From positions 86,755 to 150,754 of the forward strand of contig KV918949.1 in NCBI GenBank assembly GCA_002049455.2: a stretch of 64,000 nucleotides of DNA. Direction: 5' to 3'. Numbering within the stretch: the stretch's first letter is position 1; each line of letters opens with the position of its first letter. Position numbers and translations under genes: made by a program. Of the stretch, positions 63,084 to 64,000 are shown in pieces. Under the pieces are notes generated by a model. The model made no database searches. It was not told the DNA's origin and saw nothing but the letters and a program-made list of their open reading frames with translations. The DNA comes from Porphyra umbilicalis. Taxonomy: Eukaryota > Rhodophyta > Bangiophyceae > Bangiales > Bangiaceae.

Positions 63084-63291
63084 TGCACCGCAGAGGTGTC
63101 GCCCCACCGGCGACATGCCCTCCGCCACGTCCGGTGCACACGCACCGCGGGGGCGTCGCCCCATTTGCGACACGCCCTCCGTCACGACCGGTGCACCAGC
63201 ACCGCGCGGGCGTGGCCCCATTGGCGACGCGCCCTCCGTCACGACCGGTGCACCAGCTTCGCGGGGGAGTCGCCCCACCGGCGACACGCCC
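63084..63291. repeat. 57-bp tandem repeat array, right part (about 3.5 units)
   Basis: Continues the array on the far side of the MITE and stops at the pol stop codon. Confidence 0.88.
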
Positions 63292-64000
63292 TCAGAGGTA
63301 CGAGCCGCTCGGTGGGTCGGTGGCCGCCGGGTTCCCGGGCGCTCCCCCGACCGAGGGTGCGAGCGCGGCATCGGCCGCGGCGGCCGCAGCATTGTCCTCC
63401 GACTCGCCCGGGGGCCGGTCCGCGGCCGTGTGAAGAAGTGTCCGGCGACTCGCGCGGCGCAGATAAATCCGCAGGGTCTCGTGAGTTGCAACGGAGGCGT
63501 CAATCCACGTGGCGTCCTCGTACCCGGTCCAGGTCACCTTGACCAAGATGCGGCCATCCTCGCCGTCGGCTTGGTATAGGATCCGGTCGATATCGTACGT
63601 GTGCCCATCGGGGCTAGGCCCATGCGGCCGAACCGTCGCGTCCAATGCCGGGTGCAGTGGTGGCTCGGCCGCGGGCCTCGACGGGGCGCGCACGAGGTGA
63701 TCGATGTTCTTCCGGCGGTGTTCGCCCTTGATGTCGAGCACGGCCGTAGGACCCTCCAGCCGCACCACGCGGAAAAGGCCTTGGGCCCTGTAGCCCAGCT
63801 TGCTGACCTTGTAATCGTCGTGGCGCTTGAAGGCGAACCCGCCTACCTTTAACCCTGTCGGCCGGGGCCGGATGCGAGCATCATGACTGCGCTTGTAGCG
63901 CTGCTGCGCTGCGGCCAGGGCCTCCCGGACCCGCGGGATGAGGCGTACAAGACGCGTGAGAAAAGCCGCCTGTTCTTTTTCTCCGTGTGGGTTCCCCGTT
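63292..64000 (-). CDS. pol: 3' end of chromovirus B pol: integrase C-terminus and chromodomain
   Basis: The minus frame is open from the window edge to a stop at 63292. It reads an integrase tail (AAAQQRYKRSHDARIRP, GGFAFKRHDDYKVSKLGYRA), then DHLVRAPSRPAAEP. A chromodomain follows (YDIDRILYQADGEDG, LVKVTWTGYEDATWIDAS, THETLRIYLRRAS), then an Ala-rich tail. The order matches the pol end at 1243-12155. The 5' part lies outside the window, so integrity is unknown. Confidence 0.85.
   Translation of the reverse strand, partial: TGNPHGEKEQAAFLTRLVRLIPRVREALAAAQQRYKRSHDARIRPRPTGLKVGGFAFKRHDDYKVSKLGYRAQGLFRVVRLEGPTAVLDIKGEHRRKNIDHLVRAPSRPAAEPPLHPALDATVRPHGPSPDGHTYDIDRILYQADGEDGRILVKVTWTGYEDATWIDASVATHETLRIYLRRASRRTLLHTAADRPPGESEDNAAAAAADAALAPSVGGAPGNPAATDPPSGSYL

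Larger units (their letters stand above)
46898..64000 (-). mobile_element. Chromovirus B (minus strand), 5' part beyond the window
   Basis: In element sense: pol end (64000-63292), 57-bp repeat array with a MITE, antisense ORF (plus strand 47483-61709, interrupted by copia), polypurine tract, 3' LTR (47445-46898). This has the same order as the intact element at 1243-12155. Confidence 0.78.

Noticed and set aside
61780-63291. CRISPR array
   Set aside because: Units abut without variable spacers and the host is eukaryotic; it is a minisatellite.

Overview
This window is eukaryotic nuclear DNA. It is GC-rich, has no bacterial operons, and is dominated by LTR retrotransposons, DNA-transposon remnants and GC-rich minisatellites. 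Only two ordinary host genes are recognised: an RTF1-type transcription elongation factor with a Plus3 domain, and a dehydroascorbate-reductase-like glutathione transferase with a plastid-type N-terminal extension. A GC-rich alga is the best guess, and a bangiophyte red alga of the Porphyra/Pyropia type would fit, but that is inference and no marker gene proves it.

Layout. 1-1242: tail of a minus-strand chromovirus (Ty3 type) with its chromodomain and an oppositely oriented ORF. 1243-12155: a nearly intact plus-strand chromovirus with two LTRs, gag, a textbook -1 frameshift signal, pol with all catalytic residues, a C-terminal chromodomain, and a 781-codon antisense ORF between pol and the 3' LTR. 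12156-18194: three decayed coding regions, probably old mobile-element genes. 18195-23894: mostly unrecognised DNA with short repeats and a hAT-type MITE carrying a perfect 8-bp target duplication. 23895-28605: RTF1 (+) and the DHAR-like gene (-), convergent. 28606-33493: unrecognised, GC-rich islands and a hairpin. 33494-33876: second hAT-type MITE. 34100-37341: a broken minus-strand transposase-like gene. 37342-43373: a fold-back element, minisatellites and a broken Myb/SANT-like gene.

43374-64000 is a nest of elements. A minus-strand chromovirus remnant (A) has one LTR followed by a 279-bp satellite. It is followed by a second minus-strand chromovirus (B) with its 3' LTR at 46898-47445, a roughly 1330-codon antisense ORF, a 57-bp repeat array that is split by a MITE, and the end of pol running off the right edge. 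Inside B's antisense ORF sits a Ty1/copia element present as a tandem dimer (LTR-body-LTR-body-LTR, period 4845 bp).

The most interesting signals are these. (1) Antisense ORFs converge on the 3' end of pol in three separate chromoviruses, and in B the frame reads through exactly when the copia insertion and one target duplication are left out. (2) The copia dimer has LTR differences distributed as expected for a single unequal LTR x LTR crossover. (3) The copia primer site matches the anticodon arm of initiator tRNA-Met, as in Drosophila copia. (4) A near-ideal gag-pol -1 frameshift cassette is present. Several genes change frame at homopolymer or microsatellite runs. These may be sequencing errors or real breaks, and this cannot be decided here.
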